NCBI RefSeq assembly: GCF_042681825.1
Contig: NZ_JBHUGH010000036.1
Location: forward strand, 14,511-78,510
From: Halodurantibacterium flavum
Lineage (GTDB): Bacteria; Pseudomonadota; Alphaproteobacteria; Rhodobacterales; Rhodobacteraceae
DNA length: 64,000 bases
Direction of reading: 5' to 3'
Within the stretch, counting starts at the first letter, position 1. Every line of letters begins with the position of its first letter. This document shows positions 54,960-63,458 of this stretch, piece after piece. The notes under the pieces were generated by a model. That model saw only the letters and a program-made list of their open reading frames with translations, was not told the origin of the DNA and did not search any database. Both the position numbers and the translations under genes were made by a program.

Positions 54960-56147
54960 ATGAAGGCCGGATTTGTGTTTCTGGTGCTCGGCTATGTGCT
55001 GAGCCAGTTTTATCGTGCGTTTCTGGCCGTTCTGGCGCCCGAACTGCAGGCGCTTCCGGGGGTGGGGGCCGAGGATCTTGCCCGCGCCTCGGGCCTCTGG
55101 TTTCTGGTCTTCGCGCTGGCGCAGATCCCCATCGGCGTCGCCCTTGACCAGGTGGGGCCACGGCTGACATCGGCCGTGCTGCTGGGCATCGGCGGGGCGG
55201 GTGGCGCGGCGGTTCTGGCGCTGGCGCAGGGCCCGATGGCGATCAACCTTGCCATGATGCTGATCGGCCTTGGCTGTGCGCCGGTCCTCATGGCGTCCTA
55301 TTACATCTTTGCCCGCGTCTATCCGCCGGCCGTCTTTGGCACCCTGGCGGGGCTGGTGATCGGCATCGGCTCGATCGGAAATATCGTGAGCGCGCTGCCG
55401 CTTGCCTGGGCAGTGACCGCCTTTGGCTGGCGCGAAACGATCTGGGCGCTTGCGGTGATAACGCTGGCCGTGGCGACAGCCATCGCGCTTGTCCTTCCGG
55501 ACCTGCCAAGGCAGCCCGACAGCGGGGCAGAGGGAACGGGGGCGCGCGGATCGCTTCTGGATCTTTTGCGGATGCGGGCGCTCTGGTTCGTGCTGCCGAT
55601 GCTGCTCGTGGCCTATGCGCCCTCGGCCGGGCTGCGGGGGCTTTGGGTCGGCCCCTATCTGGAAGAGGTATTCGGCGCACTGCCGACCGATATCGGGCAG
55701 GCGACGCTGGTGATGGGCCTTGCGATGATCGCTGGCAGTTTCGCCTATGGGCCGCTGGACCGGCTGCTGGGCAGCCGGAAATGGGGCGTCTTTGGCGGCA
55801 ACCTGCTGGGGCTGTGCTGTCTGGTCGTGCTGGTCCTGCGGCCGGCCGGCGATTACTGGGGCTCGGTCGCGCTGCTGGCGGCGGTGGGCTTTTTCGGGGC
55901 GTCCTTTCCCGCGATCATGGCCCATGGCCGCAGTTTCGTGCCGCCGCATCTTCTGGGGCGGGGCGTCACGCTTCTGAACCTCTTTTCCATCGGCGGCGTT
56001 GGCCTTCTGCAGATGGTCAGCGGGCGGGTGCATGCCGCGGCGGGTGGCGCGGGCAGCGGCGCGTATCAGGCGCTCTTTCTGTTCTTTGCCGCGGCGCTTG
56101 CCACGGGCCTTGTGATCTATTTCTTCAGCGAGGACCGGCGGCCTTAG
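54960..56147 (+). CDS. Major facilitator superfamily transporter
   Basis: A 395-residue protein with twelve predicted membrane helices in two halves and the loop motif LDQVGPRLTSAVLLG after helix 2, typical of MFS carriers. ATG 54960 follows GGGGGATC. The substrate cannot be inferred; relatives are usually listed as nitrate/nitrite or sugar-phosphate type carriers without evidence. It stands alone between priA and asd. Confidence 0.88.
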   Translation: MKAGFVFLVLGYVLSQFYRAFLAVLAPELQALPGVGAEDLARASGLWFLVFALAQIPIGVALDQVGPRLTSAVLLGIGGAGGAAVLALAQGPMAINLAMMLIGLGCAPVLMASYYIFARVYPPAVFGTLAGLVIGIGSIGNIVSALPLAWAVTAFGWRETIWALAVITLAVATAIALVLPDLPRQPDSGAEGTGARGSLLDLLRMRALWFVLPMLLVAYAPSAGLRGLWVGPYLEEVFGALPTDIGQATLVMGLAMIAGSFAYGPLDRLLGSRKWGVFGGNLLGLCCLVVLVLRPAGDYWGSVALLAAVGFFGASFPAIMAHGRSFVPPHLLGRGVTLLNLFSIGGVGLLQMVSGRVHAAAGGAGSGAYQALFLFFAAALATGLVIYFFSEDRRP

Positions 56148-56163
56148 GGAAATACCGCTTTCC

Positions 56164-56180
56164 CGCAAGGCCCCCTTGCG
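56164..56180 (+). terminator. Hairpin between the MFS gene and asd
   Basis: CGCAAGG (56164-56170) and CCTTGCG (56174-56180) form a perfect 7-bp stem with loop CCC and are followed by TTAT. It is located 17 nt after the MFS stop and 38 nt before asd, a plausible weak terminator that separates the two genes. Confidence 0.5.
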
Positions 56181-56217
56181 TTATCTGGCGCTGTCCTATG
56201 ACACAAAGGAGGGTCCG

Positions 56218-57240
56218 ATGGGCTACAGGGTCGTCGTCGCGGGTGCCACGGGGAATGTGGGCCGCGAGATGCTGAACATTCTGGCCGAGCGCCAGTTTCC
56301 GGTGGATGAGATCGTGGCACTGGCTTCGCGCCGGTCGCTGGGCACCGAGGTCAGCTTTGGTGACAAGACCCTGACGACCAAGGATCTGGAACAGTTCGAC
56401 TTTACCGGCTGGGACATCGCGCTGTTTGCCATCGGGTCCGATGCGACAAAGACCTATGCGCCGCGTGCCGCCGCGGCGGGCTGCGTGGTGATCGACAATT
56501 CCTCGCTCTATCGCTACGACCCCGAGATCCCGCTGGTCGTGCCCGAGGTGAACCCAGAGGCGGTCGATGGCTATCGCAACAAGATGATCATTGCGAACCC
56601 CAATTGCTCGACCGCGCAGATGGTCGTGGCGCTGAAGCCGCTGCACGACCGGGCGCGGATCAAGCGTGTGGTCGTCAGCACCTATCAGTCGGTTTCCGGC
56701 GCCGGCAAGGAAGGCATGGACGAGCTTTGGGACCAGACCAAGGCGGTCTACAACCCGACGCAGGAAGTGCCGCCGAGCAAATTCCAGAAGCAGATCGCCT
56801 TCAACGTCATTCCCCAGATCGACGTCTTCATGGAAGACGGGACGACCAAGGAAGAATGGAAGATGGTGGTCGAGACCAAGAAGATCCTCGATCCGTCGAT
56901 CAAGGTCACGGCGACCTGCGTGCGCGTTCCCGTCTTTGTCGGCCATTCCGAGGCGCTGAACATCGAGTTCGAAGATTTCCTCGACGAGGACGAGGCCCGC
57001 GACATCCTGCGAGAGGCCCCGGGCATCATGGTGATCGACAAGCGCGAACCGGGTGGCTACGTCACGCCGATCGAATGTGTCGGCGACTATGCGACCTTCA
57101 TCAGCCGCATCCGCACCGACAGCACGATCGAGAACGGGCTGAACATGTGGTGCGTGTCCGACAACCTGCGCAAGGGCGCCGCGCTGAACGCGGTCCAGAT
57201 CGCGGAAACGCTGGGCAATCGCTGCCTGAAAAAGGGCTGA
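56218..57240 (+). CDS. asd: Aspartate-semialdehyde dehydrogenase
   Basis: A 340-residue NADPH-dependent enzyme that reduces aspartyl phosphate to the semialdehyde at the branch to Lys/DAP, Met, Thr and Ile. Start ATG 56218 has AAAGGAGGG 6 nt upstream and gives MGYRVVVAGATGNVGREML with the dinucleotide site GATGNVG. The nucleophile is the Cys in IANPNCSTAQMV; TYQSVSGAGKEGM follows. With dapF in this window it covers two steps of the DAP pathway. A strong terminator follows. Confidence 0.97.
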   Translation: MGYRVVVAGATGNVGREMLNILAERQFPVDEIVALASRRSLGTEVSFGDKTLTTKDLEQFDFTGWDIALFAIGSDATKTYAPRAAAAGCVVIDNSSLYRYDPEIPLVVPEVNPEAVDGYRNKMIIANPNCSTAQMVVALKPLHDRARIKRVVVSTYQSVSGAGKEGMDELWDQTKAVYNPTQEVPPSKFQKQIAFNVIPQIDVFMEDGTTKEEWKMVVETKKILDPSIKVTATCVRVPVFVGHSEALNIEFEDFLDEDEARDILREAPGIMVIDKREPGGYVTPIECVGDYATFISRIRTDSTIENGLNMWCVSDNLRKGAALNAVQIAETLGNRCLKKG

Positions 57241-57267
57241 TGCGGGCCTGAGTAGCCGCATTCATGG

Positions 57268-57297
57268 AAAAGCCCGGGCATCCTGTCCGGGCTTTTT
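57268..57297. terminator. Bidirectional rho-independent terminator between asd and sbtB
   Basis: AAAAGCCCGG (57268-57277) and CCGGGCTTTT (57287-57296) form a 10-bp stem with a 9-nt loop, followed by a further T. The sbtB stop begins 3 nt later on the other strand, so one hairpin serves both genes. Confidence 0.88.
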
Positions 57298-57299
57298 CG

Positions 57300-57611
57300 T
57301 CAGAAGCGTTCGGCCCGCATCACTTCGCAGTCGGTCACGCTCACGACGCCGATATGGCGTTCGACCACCCCGAAGGCGGCCTGCAGCAGCGGCTCGACCC
57401 GTTCCGGACGGATCAGGCAGACGACCGCGACCATGCCGCCCGCGCGGCTGACCTGTCCGTCGCGGCTCCAGCGGCCGGACCGCCCGGACCCGCCGCTGAC
57501 CGGCAGAACCGTAAAGCCGGTGACGCCGGCCTCGGTCAGGACCTCAGTCAGGCGGCGCTCCATCACCGCCTCGATGATGATCTCGACCCGCTTTGCCTTG
57601 TGTGTCTGCAT
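57300..57611 (-). CDS. P-II family protein, likely SbtB-type partner of the bicarbonate transporter
   Basis: A 103-residue P-II-like protein. The ferredoxin-like fold opens AKRVEIIIEAVMERRLTEVL, then a T-loop region VSGGSGRSGRWSRDGQVSRA and MVAVVCLIRPERVEPLL. It lacks the uridylylated Tyr of GlnB/GlnK T-loops. It is encoded one base after the SbtA-type permease, the arrangement known for cyanobacterial SbtA-SbtB, where SbtB binds adenyl nucleotides including cAMP and gates bicarbonate uptake. Regulation of the adjacent permease is inferred. Confidence 0.85.
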   Translation of the reverse strand: MQTHKAKRVEIIIEAVMERRLTEVLTEAGVTGFTVLPVSGGSGRSGRWSRDGQVSRAGGMVAVVCLIRPERVEPLLQAAFGVVERHIGVVSVTDCEVMRAERF

Positions 57612-57612
57612 G

Positions 57613-58590
57613 TCAGCCCCCGATCAGATAGGTCGCAGCCGCCAGATATAGCGGGATGCCCAACGTCAAATTGAAGGGAAAGGTCACCCCAAGCGCGAGG
57701 GTCAGGTAGATGGCCGGGTTCGCCTCGGGCAGGGCCACACGCATTGCCGCGGGCACAGCGATGTAAGAGGCCGAAGCCGCCATCGTCATCAAAAGCACCG
57801 TGCCGCCCGGCGAAAGCCCCAGGATCATCCCCGCGATCAGGCCAAGGGCCGCGCCGATCACCGGCATCAGCACCCCGAAACCGAGCGCACCCGCCGACAG
57901 GACGCCCCGGCTGCCGCGCAGGCCCCGCCCTGCCACCAGCCCCATGTCCAGCAGAAAGAGGCAAAGCACCCCCTTGAACGGCGCCACGATGAACGCCTGG
58001 ATCTCGGCCATGCCGCGCGGACCGGTTGCCCAGCCGATCAGGAACGACCCGATCAGCAGCACGATCGACGCGTTGAGCAGGATTTCCCGCCACAGATGCG
58101 CGTCCATCCGTCCGCCGCCGCCCTGCCGCGACACGAGCCACAGAGCCGAGAGGATCGCGGGCGCCTCCATCGCGGCGGCGACGGCGACCATGTAGCCCTC
58201 GAACCCGATGCCCTGACTGGTCAGGACCGAGTTGCCCGCGACGAAGGTCACGATGGAGATCGAGCCGTAATGCGCAGACACGGCCGCGGCATCCACCACC
58301 GACATGCGTGTCATCACCCGCAGCAGGGCGAAGGCCGCAAAGGGGATCGCCGCCGACAGGATCACACCCGCGATCATCGTGGTTACAAGGCCCAGATCCA
58401 CGCCGTGTTCGGACACGCTGACCCCGCCCTTGAAGCCGATGGCAAAGAGCAGATAGATCGACATCGCCTTGGCAGCAGCCTCGGGGATCGTCAGGTCAGA
58501 TCGCGCGAGCGCCGCGCCGAGCCCCAGCGCGAAGGACAGGATGATCGGCGAAATCAGGTTCTGCCCGGCCAGAGACAGGATATTTTCCAT
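57613..58590 (-). CDS. Sodium-dependent bicarbonate transport family permease (SbtA-like)
   Basis: A 325-residue permease with about ten membrane helices. ATG 58590 gives MENILSLAGQNLISPIILSF; the longer frame overlaps carbonic anhydrase. Conserved features of the SbtA family are YLLFAIGFKGG in the first repeat, SAHYGSISIVTF, and in the second repeat FLLDMGLVAG and MAASASYIAVPAAMR. It likely imports bicarbonate with sodium at the inner membrane. It lies between carbonic anhydrase and the P-II gene in one transcript, a compact inorganic-carbon module. Confidence 0.9.
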   Translation of the reverse strand: MENILSLAGQNLISPIILSFALGLGAALARSDLTIPEAAAKAMSIYLLFAIGFKGGVSVSEHGVDLGLVTTMIAGVILSAAIPFAAFALLRVMTRMSVVDAAAVSAHYGSISIVTFVAGNSVLTSQGIGFEGYMVAVAAAMEAPAILSALWLVSRQGGGGRMDAHLWREILLNASIVLLIGSFLIGWATGPRGMAEIQAFIVAPFKGVLCLFLLDMGLVAGRGLRGSRGVLSAGALGFGVLMPVIGAALGLIAGMILGLSPGGTVLLMTMAASASYIAVPAAMRVALPEANPAIYLTLALGVTFPFNLTLGIPLYLAAATYLIGG

Positions 58591-58600
58591 CGCGCACCCT

Positions 58601-59251
58601 TCAGATTGCCTGGAATGTCCCCGAGGCGGCATCATACTGTTCCAGCCCGCCACTGCCGATATCGTTCCAGAGCCCGTGCAGCGTCAGAAACTCTCCCTCG
58701 ACGGCATCGCGCACGAAGGGGAAGGTCATCAGGTTCTCAAGTGACACGAGAACGGCCTCTTTTTCCAGCGCCTTGATGCGCAGATCGTCATCCTGCACAT
58801 GGGCCGTCCGTTCATAGCCGCCGCGCAGGATCTCCATCCAGCGCCCGATGAAGCTGGTCTTTTCCTCAAGCTCGGGCGCGCGGCCCGAACACATGTCGAA
58901 ACAGCCCTTGACCCCGCCGCAGCTTGAATGACCCAGGACCACGACATGCGCGACGCGCAGGACGGTCACCGCATATTCCACCGCCGCCGATGTGCCGTGG
59001 TGGTCGCCGTCGGGCGTATAGGGCGGCACGAGGTTCGCGATGTTGCGGTGGATAAAGAACTCTCCCTGATCCGCGCCGAAGATCGAGGTCACATGCACCC
59101 GGCTGTCGCAACAGGAAATCACCATGGCGCGCGGGTGCTGCCCGTCCTCGGCCAGGCGGCGATACCAGGCCTTGTTGCCGGCGTAGGACGTGGCCTTCCA
59201 GCCCTGATAGCGCTGCACAAGGTAGTGAGGAAGCGGACTGGCCTGTTTCAT
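58601..59251 (-). CDS. Beta-class carbonic anhydrase
   Basis: A 216-residue zinc enzyme interconverting CO2 and bicarbonate. ATG 59251 (MKQASPLPHYLVQRY) is the family-typical start; the upstream extension overlaps the neighbour's end. Zinc ligands and partners: C47, D49 and R51 in ISCCDSRVHV, then H108 and C111 in LGHSSCGGVKGC. No signal peptide, so cytoplasmic. It precedes sbtA by 10 nt, suggesting joint control of bicarbonate uptake and hydration, close to CO2-producing formaldehyde and formate oxidation genes. Confidence 0.94.
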   Translation of the reverse strand: MKQASPLPHYLVQRYQGWKATSYAGNKAWYRRLAEDGQHPRAMVISCCDSRVHVTSIFGADQGEFFIHRNIANLVPPYTPDGDHHGTSAAVEYAVTVLRVAHVVVLGHSSCGGVKGCFDMCSGRAPELEEKTSFIGRWMEILRGGYERTAHVQDDDLRIKALEKEAVLVSLENLMTFPFVRDAVEGEFLTLHGLWNDIGSGGLEQYDAASGTFQAI

Positions 59252-59330
59252 GCTTGATCCCAACACGCTGTGAACGGCGGAGTGATAGGCGGAGAGGGTC
59301 GAAGTTTCGAGCGGAAATTTCCGGAAGGGT

Positions 59331-60245
59331 TCAGCCCGCCCGCCCGCGCCAGCGGCCAAGGATGTAGCGCGACGTCATCAGATCAAGATGCGCGCCGCCG
59401 CCGTTCTTGGCGATGGTGATGTCATCGTCGCTCTGCCGGGCAAAACGGCCCGTCGCCAGATCGTAGAAATCCGCCACGATGTCGTCGCGGGCAATGACGC
59501 CGGCGGCAAGCGGGATCTTCAGCTCGCCGATATGGTCGAGGGTGGTTGCGCGGCTGTCGACAAAGATCCGCGCCCGCCGCAGGGCCTCGTCATCGACTTC
59601 GCGCATGTCGGGGCGATAGGCGCCGATCAGGTCCAGATGCTGCCCCGGCTGCAGCCACTCGCCCCGCACCAGCGGCTCGGTCGTCATCGTGGCGGTGCAG
59701 ATGATGCAGGCGCTGCGCACCGCGCCCTCCAGATCGGTCGCAGGGGTGATGCGGGGGCCGGCAAGCGCGCGCGCGGATTGGCTGTTGCGGCTCCAGACCG
59801 TGAATTCGGCATCGGGGAACAGGCTGGAATAGGCCTCGATCATGGATCTTGCGACGGTGCCGGCACCCACGATGGTGATGCGGCGGCTGTCGGGGCGCGC
59901 AAGACGGCTCGCGGCAAGCAGGCTGTCGCCGGCGGTCTTCCACTTGGTCACGAGGTGGAAATCGACGATGGCCTCCAGCTCTCCGGTCCGGTCGCTGTAG
60001 AGGTTGACCGCGCCATTGACCATCGGCTTGCCCTGCGCGGGGTTGCCCGGAAAGACCGTCGCCGACTTGACCGCAAGGCCCATGCCGTCGATCCACGCCG
60101 CGCGCGACAAGAGCGTGTCCGGATCGCGGTAGAGAAAGATATCCTCGATCTTGGCCCGGGGCAGGTCGTGACCCGCGGCCAGCGCCTGCGTCAACCCCTC
60201 CCAGCTCAGAAGGACCTCGGCCTCCGGTCCGATCATCTCCATCAT
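59331..60245 (-). CDS. Ornithine cyclodeaminase / mu-crystallin family protein
   Basis: A 304-residue NAD(P)-dependent enzyme of the ornithine cyclodeaminase family. Rossmann motif TIVGAGTVARSMIEAY near residue 125; MVNGAVNLYSDRTGELEAIVD and HLDLIGAYRPDMREVDDEAL typical. Members include ornithine cyclodeaminase, alanine dehydrogenase and imine reductases, and substrate cannot be chosen here. The start MMEMIG at 60245 overlaps the yaiI stop by 4 nt; ATG 60236 is possible. Confidence 0.88.
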   Translation of the reverse strand: MMEMIGPEAEVLLSWEGLTQALAAGHDLPRAKIEDIFLYRDPDTLLSRAAWIDGMGLAVKSATVFPGNPAQGKPMVNGAVNLYSDRTGELEAIVDFHLVTKWKTAGDSLLAASRLARPDSRRITIVGAGTVARSMIEAYSSLFPDAEFTVWSRNSQSARALAGPRITPATDLEGAVRSACIICTATMTTEPLVRGEWLQPGQHLDLIGAYRPDMREVDDEALRRARIFVDSRATTLDHIGELKIPLAAGVIARDDIVADFYDLATGRFARQSDDDITIAKNGGGAHLDLMTSRYILGRWRGRAG

Positions 60246-60700
60246 CCAGCCTCACGTTTTGCCCGCTGGACCTCGCGTTCCAGCGCATCGAGGAAACGGG
60301 ACCGGTCGGCCTTTGTAAAGGCCCTGCCGCTGCCCTGGCGGAACGGATCGGCGGCGCGCAAGTCTGTCATCAGGTCGCGGGTGGCAAGGGCGGTGCCGAT
60401 ATTGGCCTGGCCCAGAACCTCTCCGTTCGGTTTGACGACCCGCGCGCCGGCGGCGACGCAGCGCGCCGCCAGCGGTATATCCGTCGTGACCACCACGTCG
60501 CCCGCCGCCGCCCGGTCGGCGATCCACATGTCGGCGACATCCGCCCCCTGCGCGACGAACACCGTCTCGACCAGCGGGTTCTGCGAGGGGCGCAGCCCCC
60601 CGTTCGAGACAAGGATCAGCCGCAGGCCGTGGCGCGTGGCGACCCGCTCGGCCTCGGCCTTCACGGGGCAGGCATCGGCATCGACATAGATCACGCTCAA
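60242..60700 (-). CDS. YaiI/YqxD (DUF188) family protein
   Basis: A 152-residue protein opening VIYVDADACPVKAEAERVA, with DMWIADRAAAGDVVVTTDIPLAARC and the C-terminal GSGRAFTKADRSRFLDALE, the full DUF188 pattern. The aspartates arrange like a PIN/NYN-type nuclease site, so RNA cleavage is a reasonable guess, but no activity has been shown. Overlaps fghA upstream and the cyclodeaminase gene downstream by 4 nt each. Confidence 0.93.
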   Translation of the reverse strand: MSVIYVDADACPVKAEAERVATRHGLRLILVSNGGLRPSQNPLVETVFVAQGADVADMWIADRAAAGDVVVTTDIPLAARCVAAGARVVKPNGEVLGQANIGTALATRDLMTDLRAADPFRQGSGRAFTKADRSRFLDALEREVQRAKREAG

Positions 60701-61527
60701 GCGTAGAGCGCCTCTGCGTGGAAGGTCACGTGATCTTCCATGAAGGACGCCACGAAGAAATAGCTGTGGTCATAGCCGTCCTGCATCCGGAATTGCCCGG
60801 GCTGGCGGCGCGCCATCATCGTGGCGGCCAGCGCCTCGGGCATCAGCTTGTCGAGGAACTGGTCCGCCGCGCCCTGGTCGATCAGCACCGGGCCGGGAAA
60901 GCCGCGTTCGCGCATCTGGATCGTGGCGTCATGGCGGCGCCAGCCCTCGCGATCCTCGCCCAGATAGGCGCCGAGTTGTTTCTGTCCCCATTCCGATTCC
61001 GTCGGATGCGCGATCGGCGCAAAGGCCGATACCGAGCGGAACCGGTCCGGCAGCGCCATCGCGATCGTCAGCGCGCCATGGCCGCCCATCGAATGGCCGG
61101 TGATCGACTGACGTTCCTCATCCAGCGCGAAATTCGCGAAAAGAAGGCGCGGCAGATCGGTCGTGACGTAATCCCACATGCGGAAATGCGGCGCCCAGGG
61201 CGTCTCGGTCGCGTTCACGTAGAACCCCGCACCCTGACCCAGATCATAGGCCGCGTCATCCGCCGCCACGTCCCCGCGCGGCGAGGTGTCGGGAAAGACC
61301 AGCGCGATTCCCTGCTGGGCGGCCCAGGCCTGTGCGCCGGCCTTGACCATGGCATTTTCATGGGTGCAGGTCAGGCCCGACAGATACCATAGCACCGGCA
61401 CAGGGCCGAACTGCGCCTCATCCGGAAGAAAGAGGCCAAAGGTCATGTCGCAGCCGGTGGCGTCGGAGGCGTGGCTGTAAACCCCTTGCACCCCCCCAAA
61501 GCAGCGGTTTTCGGAAATGGTCTTCAT
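60697..61527 (-). CDS. fghA: S-formylglutathione hydrolase
   Basis: A 276-residue esterase-D type alpha/beta hydrolase that releases formate from S-formylglutathione, the second step of glutathione-dependent formaldehyde oxidation. Family blocks: VLWYLSGLTCTHENAM, the nucleophile elbow GHSMGGHGALTIA, FAPIAHPTESEWGQKQLG and the C-terminal DGYDHSYFFVASFMEDH, with the catalytic His in YDHSYF. The first-step enzyme is encoded at the window edge (63882) and formate is consumed by FDH at 6.5-11 kb. Confidence 0.96.
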   Translation of the reverse strand: MKTISENRCFGGVQGVYSHASDATGCDMTFGLFLPDEAQFGPVPVLWYLSGLTCTHENAMVKAGAQAWAAQQGIALVFPDTSPRGDVAADDAAYDLGQGAGFYVNATETPWAPHFRMWDYVTTDLPRLLFANFALDEERQSITGHSMGGHGALTIAMALPDRFRSVSAFAPIAHPTESEWGQKQLGAYLGEDREGWRRHDATIQMRERGFPGPVLIDQGAADQFLDKLMPEALAATMMARRQPGQFRMQDGYDHSYFFVASFMEDHVTFHAEALYA

Positions 61528-61543
61528 CGCGTCCTCCGTTCGG

Positions 61544-62470
61544 TCAGAACGTGCTGACCCATGCGATTACGAGCGAGACGGTCAGGATGCTGACCGCGGT
61601 CGAGATCAGGATCGACGCCGACACGCGCTGCGGGGCGACGCCGTAATGTTGCGCCAGCATATAGACATTCCCGGCAACCGGAAGCGCCGCGGCGGCAATC
61701 ATCACACCCGCTGCCCCACGCTCGACCGGAAAGACAAGAAGCGCCGCCACCGCGACCGCCGCCGGGTGAAGGACAAGCTTGGCGAAGGAAAGCCAGGCTG
61801 CGACCTCCATCCGTTCCCCCGACCGAAAGGCGAGCGAGGCACCGATGGCAAACAGCGCGCCAGGCGTTGCGGCGGCCCCGAGGATCGACATGAAATCATC
61901 CAGCGGGCCGGGCAGGGGCTGGCCGGTTGCGGACCATGCAAGCCCCAGCGACATCGAGACGATCATCGGATTGCGCAAAAGGCCAACCGCGAGGCTGCCG
62001 AAGATGCGCGGGGAAATCCGTTGGCGCGAGGCGGTGATGATGATGGTGATCAGGCTGGAGAACACGATCAGATCGATGGCCAGCACCATCAGGACCGGGC
62101 CGGTCGCCTGCGGGCCCAGCAGCATCACCAGCATCGGCACGCCCAGAAAGCCGGTATTGCCGATGACCGAGACCTGCGCCTCGACCGCGCCTTCCGCCGC
62201 CGGGAGGCCGCGCAGCCGTGCGACGATGCTGGTCAGCACGTAGACGCTCAGGCTGCCGGCAAGATAGGCCATGACGAAAGATCCATTGAAGATCTCGGCC
62301 AGTGACAGGCGTGCCGCAAAGTTGAAAAGCATCGCCGAAAGTGCAAAGAAAAACACGAACCGGGTCAGGGCGCCCGCGGCCTCTTCCGAGAAATAGCGGC
62401 GGCGCGCGGCCCAGTAGCCGAGGCCGATCAGCGCGAAGAAGGGCAATGTCTTGAGGAAGATATCGGCCAT
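61544..62470 (-). CDS. AEC (auxin efflux carrier) family transporter
   Basis: A 308-residue membrane protein with about ten helices in two five-helix halves. Typical blocks: FFALIGLGYWAARR at the start, VIGNTGFLGVPMLVMLLG with the conserved N/G unwound helix region, and LPVAGNVYMLAQHYG in the second half. Bacterial members carry malate or other small carboxylates or are uncharacterised. It ends 16 nt before fghA on the same strand, so co-transcription with the formaldehyde gene is likely. Confidence 0.88.
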   Translation of the reverse strand: MADIFLKTLPFFALIGLGYWAARRRYFSEEAAGALTRFVFFFALSAMLFNFAARLSLAEIFNGSFVMAYLAGSLSVYVLTSIVARLRGLPAAEGAVEAQVSVIGNTGFLGVPMLVMLLGPQATGPVLMVLAIDLIVFSSLITIIITASRQRISPRIFGSLAVGLLRNPMIVSMSLGLAWSATGQPLPGPLDDFMSILGAAATPGALFAIGASLAFRSGERMEVAAWLSFAKLVLHPAAVAVAALLVFPVERGAAGVMIAAAALPVAGNVYMLAQHYGVAPQRVSASILISTAVSILTVSLVIAWVSTF

Positions 62471-62666
62471 GGTCCGCCCTTAGCACCGTCTGATCCTGTG
62501 CGCCAGCGGCGCGCTCGCACCTGCGGCAGCGGCGCACTCTCACCGAGTTGACCGTGCCGTGATCGAGGGGCGCGGCGATCATCCCCATATGTCAGGGGCG
62601 AGCAGCGCGACCGGGCCTCTGGTTGACGGGTCCGGGCGCGCTGCATCCCGGTCAAGAACGGGGAAG

Positions 62667-62686
62667 GGGGGTGGCTTGCCACCCCC
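62667..62686 (-). terminator. GC-rich hairpin downstream of the NYN gene
   Basis: GGGGGTGGC (62667-62675) and GCCACCCCC (62678-62686) are perfect complements with an overlapping short loop, preceded by extra G's and followed by TTT on the plus strand. It sits 21 nt after the NYN stop. The minus-strand side lacks a T run, so its efficiency is uncertain. The rest of the 237-bp gap up to the AEC gene shows nothing convincing. Confidence 0.5.
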
Positions 62687-62707
62687 TTTCGCGTGCGACC
62701 CTGGCGT

Positions 62708-63418
62708 TCAGGCTTTCTTGCGCAAGAGCATCTGGTTGCCGTCGCCACGGCGCAGGTCATAGGCGCCGGTCTTTGCCACAAGATCGCTCAGCTTGGCGCT
62801 GCCATAGCTGCGGGCATCGAAATCCGGCACGGCGGCGGTGATGAACTGGCCGACCTGGCCCAGCGAATACCAGTCCTCATCCCCTCCGATGCCCCGGATC
62901 GCGGCGTCGATCAGCGGGATCGCGGCGGCTGACGCCTCTTTGCGCGATGCGTCCGCGTCGGGTTTGGGCGTGTCGGGGGCCAGCAGGTTCTCGACAAAGA
63001 TGAACCGCTTGCAGGCCTTGCGAAAGGCCTCGGGCGTCTTGCGCTGCCCGATGCCGTAGACGTCGAGGCCCTGTTCGCGGATGCGGCTTGCAAGCCGGGT
63101 GAAATCGCTGTCCGATGAGACGAGCACGAAGCCGTCGAACCGCCCGGAATGAAGGATGTCCATTGCGTCGATGACAAGGGCGATGTCGCTCGCGTTCTTG
63201 CCCACCGTATTTGCGGGCTGGTGATGCGGCACAAGCGCGAGCGCGGACAAACGGTCGTTCCAGCCCTTCATCTGCGGGCGGGAAAAATCGCCGTAGATGC
63301 GGCGGACCGAGGCTTCGCCCAGGGCTGCGATCTCCTCAAAGATCGCCTCTGCCCATTGCGGGGATGAATTGTCGGCGTCGATCAGGACGGCGAGAAGGGG
63401 GATACCGGCGCGGGCCAT
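62708..63418 (-). CDS. NYN-domain ribonuclease-like protein with C-terminal OST-HTH/LOTUS region
   Basis: A 236-residue protein. ATG 63418 (MARAGIPLLAVLIDADNSS) starts the NYN domain, with catalytic-type aspartates in AVLIDADN, SDIALVIDAMDIL and VLVSSDSDFTRLASRIREQG. Residues from about 160 to the end (AIPLIDAAIRG, WYSLGQVGQFI, YGSAKLSDLVAKTGAY) match an OST-HTH/LOTUS RNA-binding module. Such LabA-like proteins are predicted RNA endonucleases; the target is unknown. It follows the small secreted protein by 40 nt. Confidence 0.9.
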   Translation of the reverse strand: MARAGIPLLAVLIDADNSSPQWAEAIFEEIAALGEASVRRIYGDFSRPQMKGWNDRLSALALVPHHQPANTVGKNASDIALVIDAMDILHSGRFDGFVLVSSDSDFTRLASRIREQGLDVYGIGQRKTPEAFRKACKRFIFVENLLAPDTPKPDADASRKEASAAAIPLIDAAIRGIGGDEDWYSLGQVGQFITAAVPDFDARSYGSAKLSDLVAKTGAYDLRRGDGNQMLLRKKA

Positions 63419-63458
63419 CGGGGCTCCTTGAAATGTGCAGTAACGGGTGGCGAAGGTT

